In this document: piece by piece, positions 18,583-18,593 of the stretch
How positions within the stretch are numbered: position 1 is the first letter of the stretch
Layout of the letters: each line of letters starts with the position of its first letter
Source: an uncultured Porphyromonadaceae bacterium
GTDB taxonomy: Bacteria; Bacteroidota; Bacteroidia; Bacteroidales; Muribaculaceae
Direction: 5' to 3'
DNA length: 18,593 nt
NCBI GenBank assembly: GCA_900550025.1
Contig: URQP01000047.1
Coordinates: 1-18,593, forward strand
The notes under the pieces: generated by a model
The model's input: only the letters and a program-made list of their open reading frames with translations
The model's database searches: none
Told to the model about the DNA's origin: nothing
Made by a program: the position numbers and the translations under genes

Positions 18583-18593
18583 ATAATATTATT

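Overview
The window is a chromosomal segment of a Bacteroidota bacterium, most likely a Bacteroidales gut commensal (Muribaculaceae or a relative would fit; the family is a guess). The evidence is fourfold. The tmRNA tag is GENNYALAA. Seven to ten promoters carry the Bacteroides-type -7 box TAnnTTTG, and five of them have a TTTG -33 box 19-20 bases upstream. Most genes lack a Shine-Dalgarno sequence. The gene set also fits: folP-cdaA, DUF362/DUF3737, a clostripain-family lipoprotein and MntA-HepT.

Layout. (1) 1-8549: end of rplL, then rpoB and rpoC, all on +, with tandem hairpins between rplL and rpoB, a GC-rich hairpin between rpoB and rpoC, and a terminator after rpoC. rpoC is broken by one extra base at 5402-5405 that splits it into two overlapping reading frames. 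(2) 8665-13186: a FucP-type sugar transporter (+); a clostripain (C11) lipoprotein peptidase (-) overlapping its end by 11 bp; and, divergent from the peptidase, an exported DUF362 protein followed by a DUF3737 beta-helix-like protein. (3) 13235-15667: efp with its own promoter and terminator, then folP and cdaA (folate synthesis and c-di-AMP synthesis). (4) 15668-18593: an accessory zone around ssrA. It holds a Bro-N/antirepressor gene with a premature stop, flanked by related ~55-bp repeats; ssrA itself; a 51-residue Pmp3/YqaE membrane protein; a HipB-like regulator behind three 18-bp operators spaced exactly 41 bp; a probable hipA stub; and an AT-rich mntA-hepT toxin-antitoxin pair on the opposite strand.

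How it fits together. The first 15.7 kb is mostly housekeeping: ribosome stalk, RNA polymerase, EF-P, dihydropteroate synthase and diadenylate cyclase, with a small cluster of envelope proteins between. The last 3 kb is a patchwork of regulatory and toxin-antitoxin genes beside tmRNA, a common insertion hotspot. It shows three marks of rearrangement: the Bro-N nonsense codon with an intact tail behind it, the hipA stub, and a hepT frame that runs past its expected end into antisense of hipB.

The points most worth checking are the triple operator array, the hipA/hepT junction, the repeats flanking the Bro-N gene, the rpoC frameshift (probably a sequence error), and three genes whose promoters sit only 3-5 bases from the start codon, which predicts leaderless transcripts.
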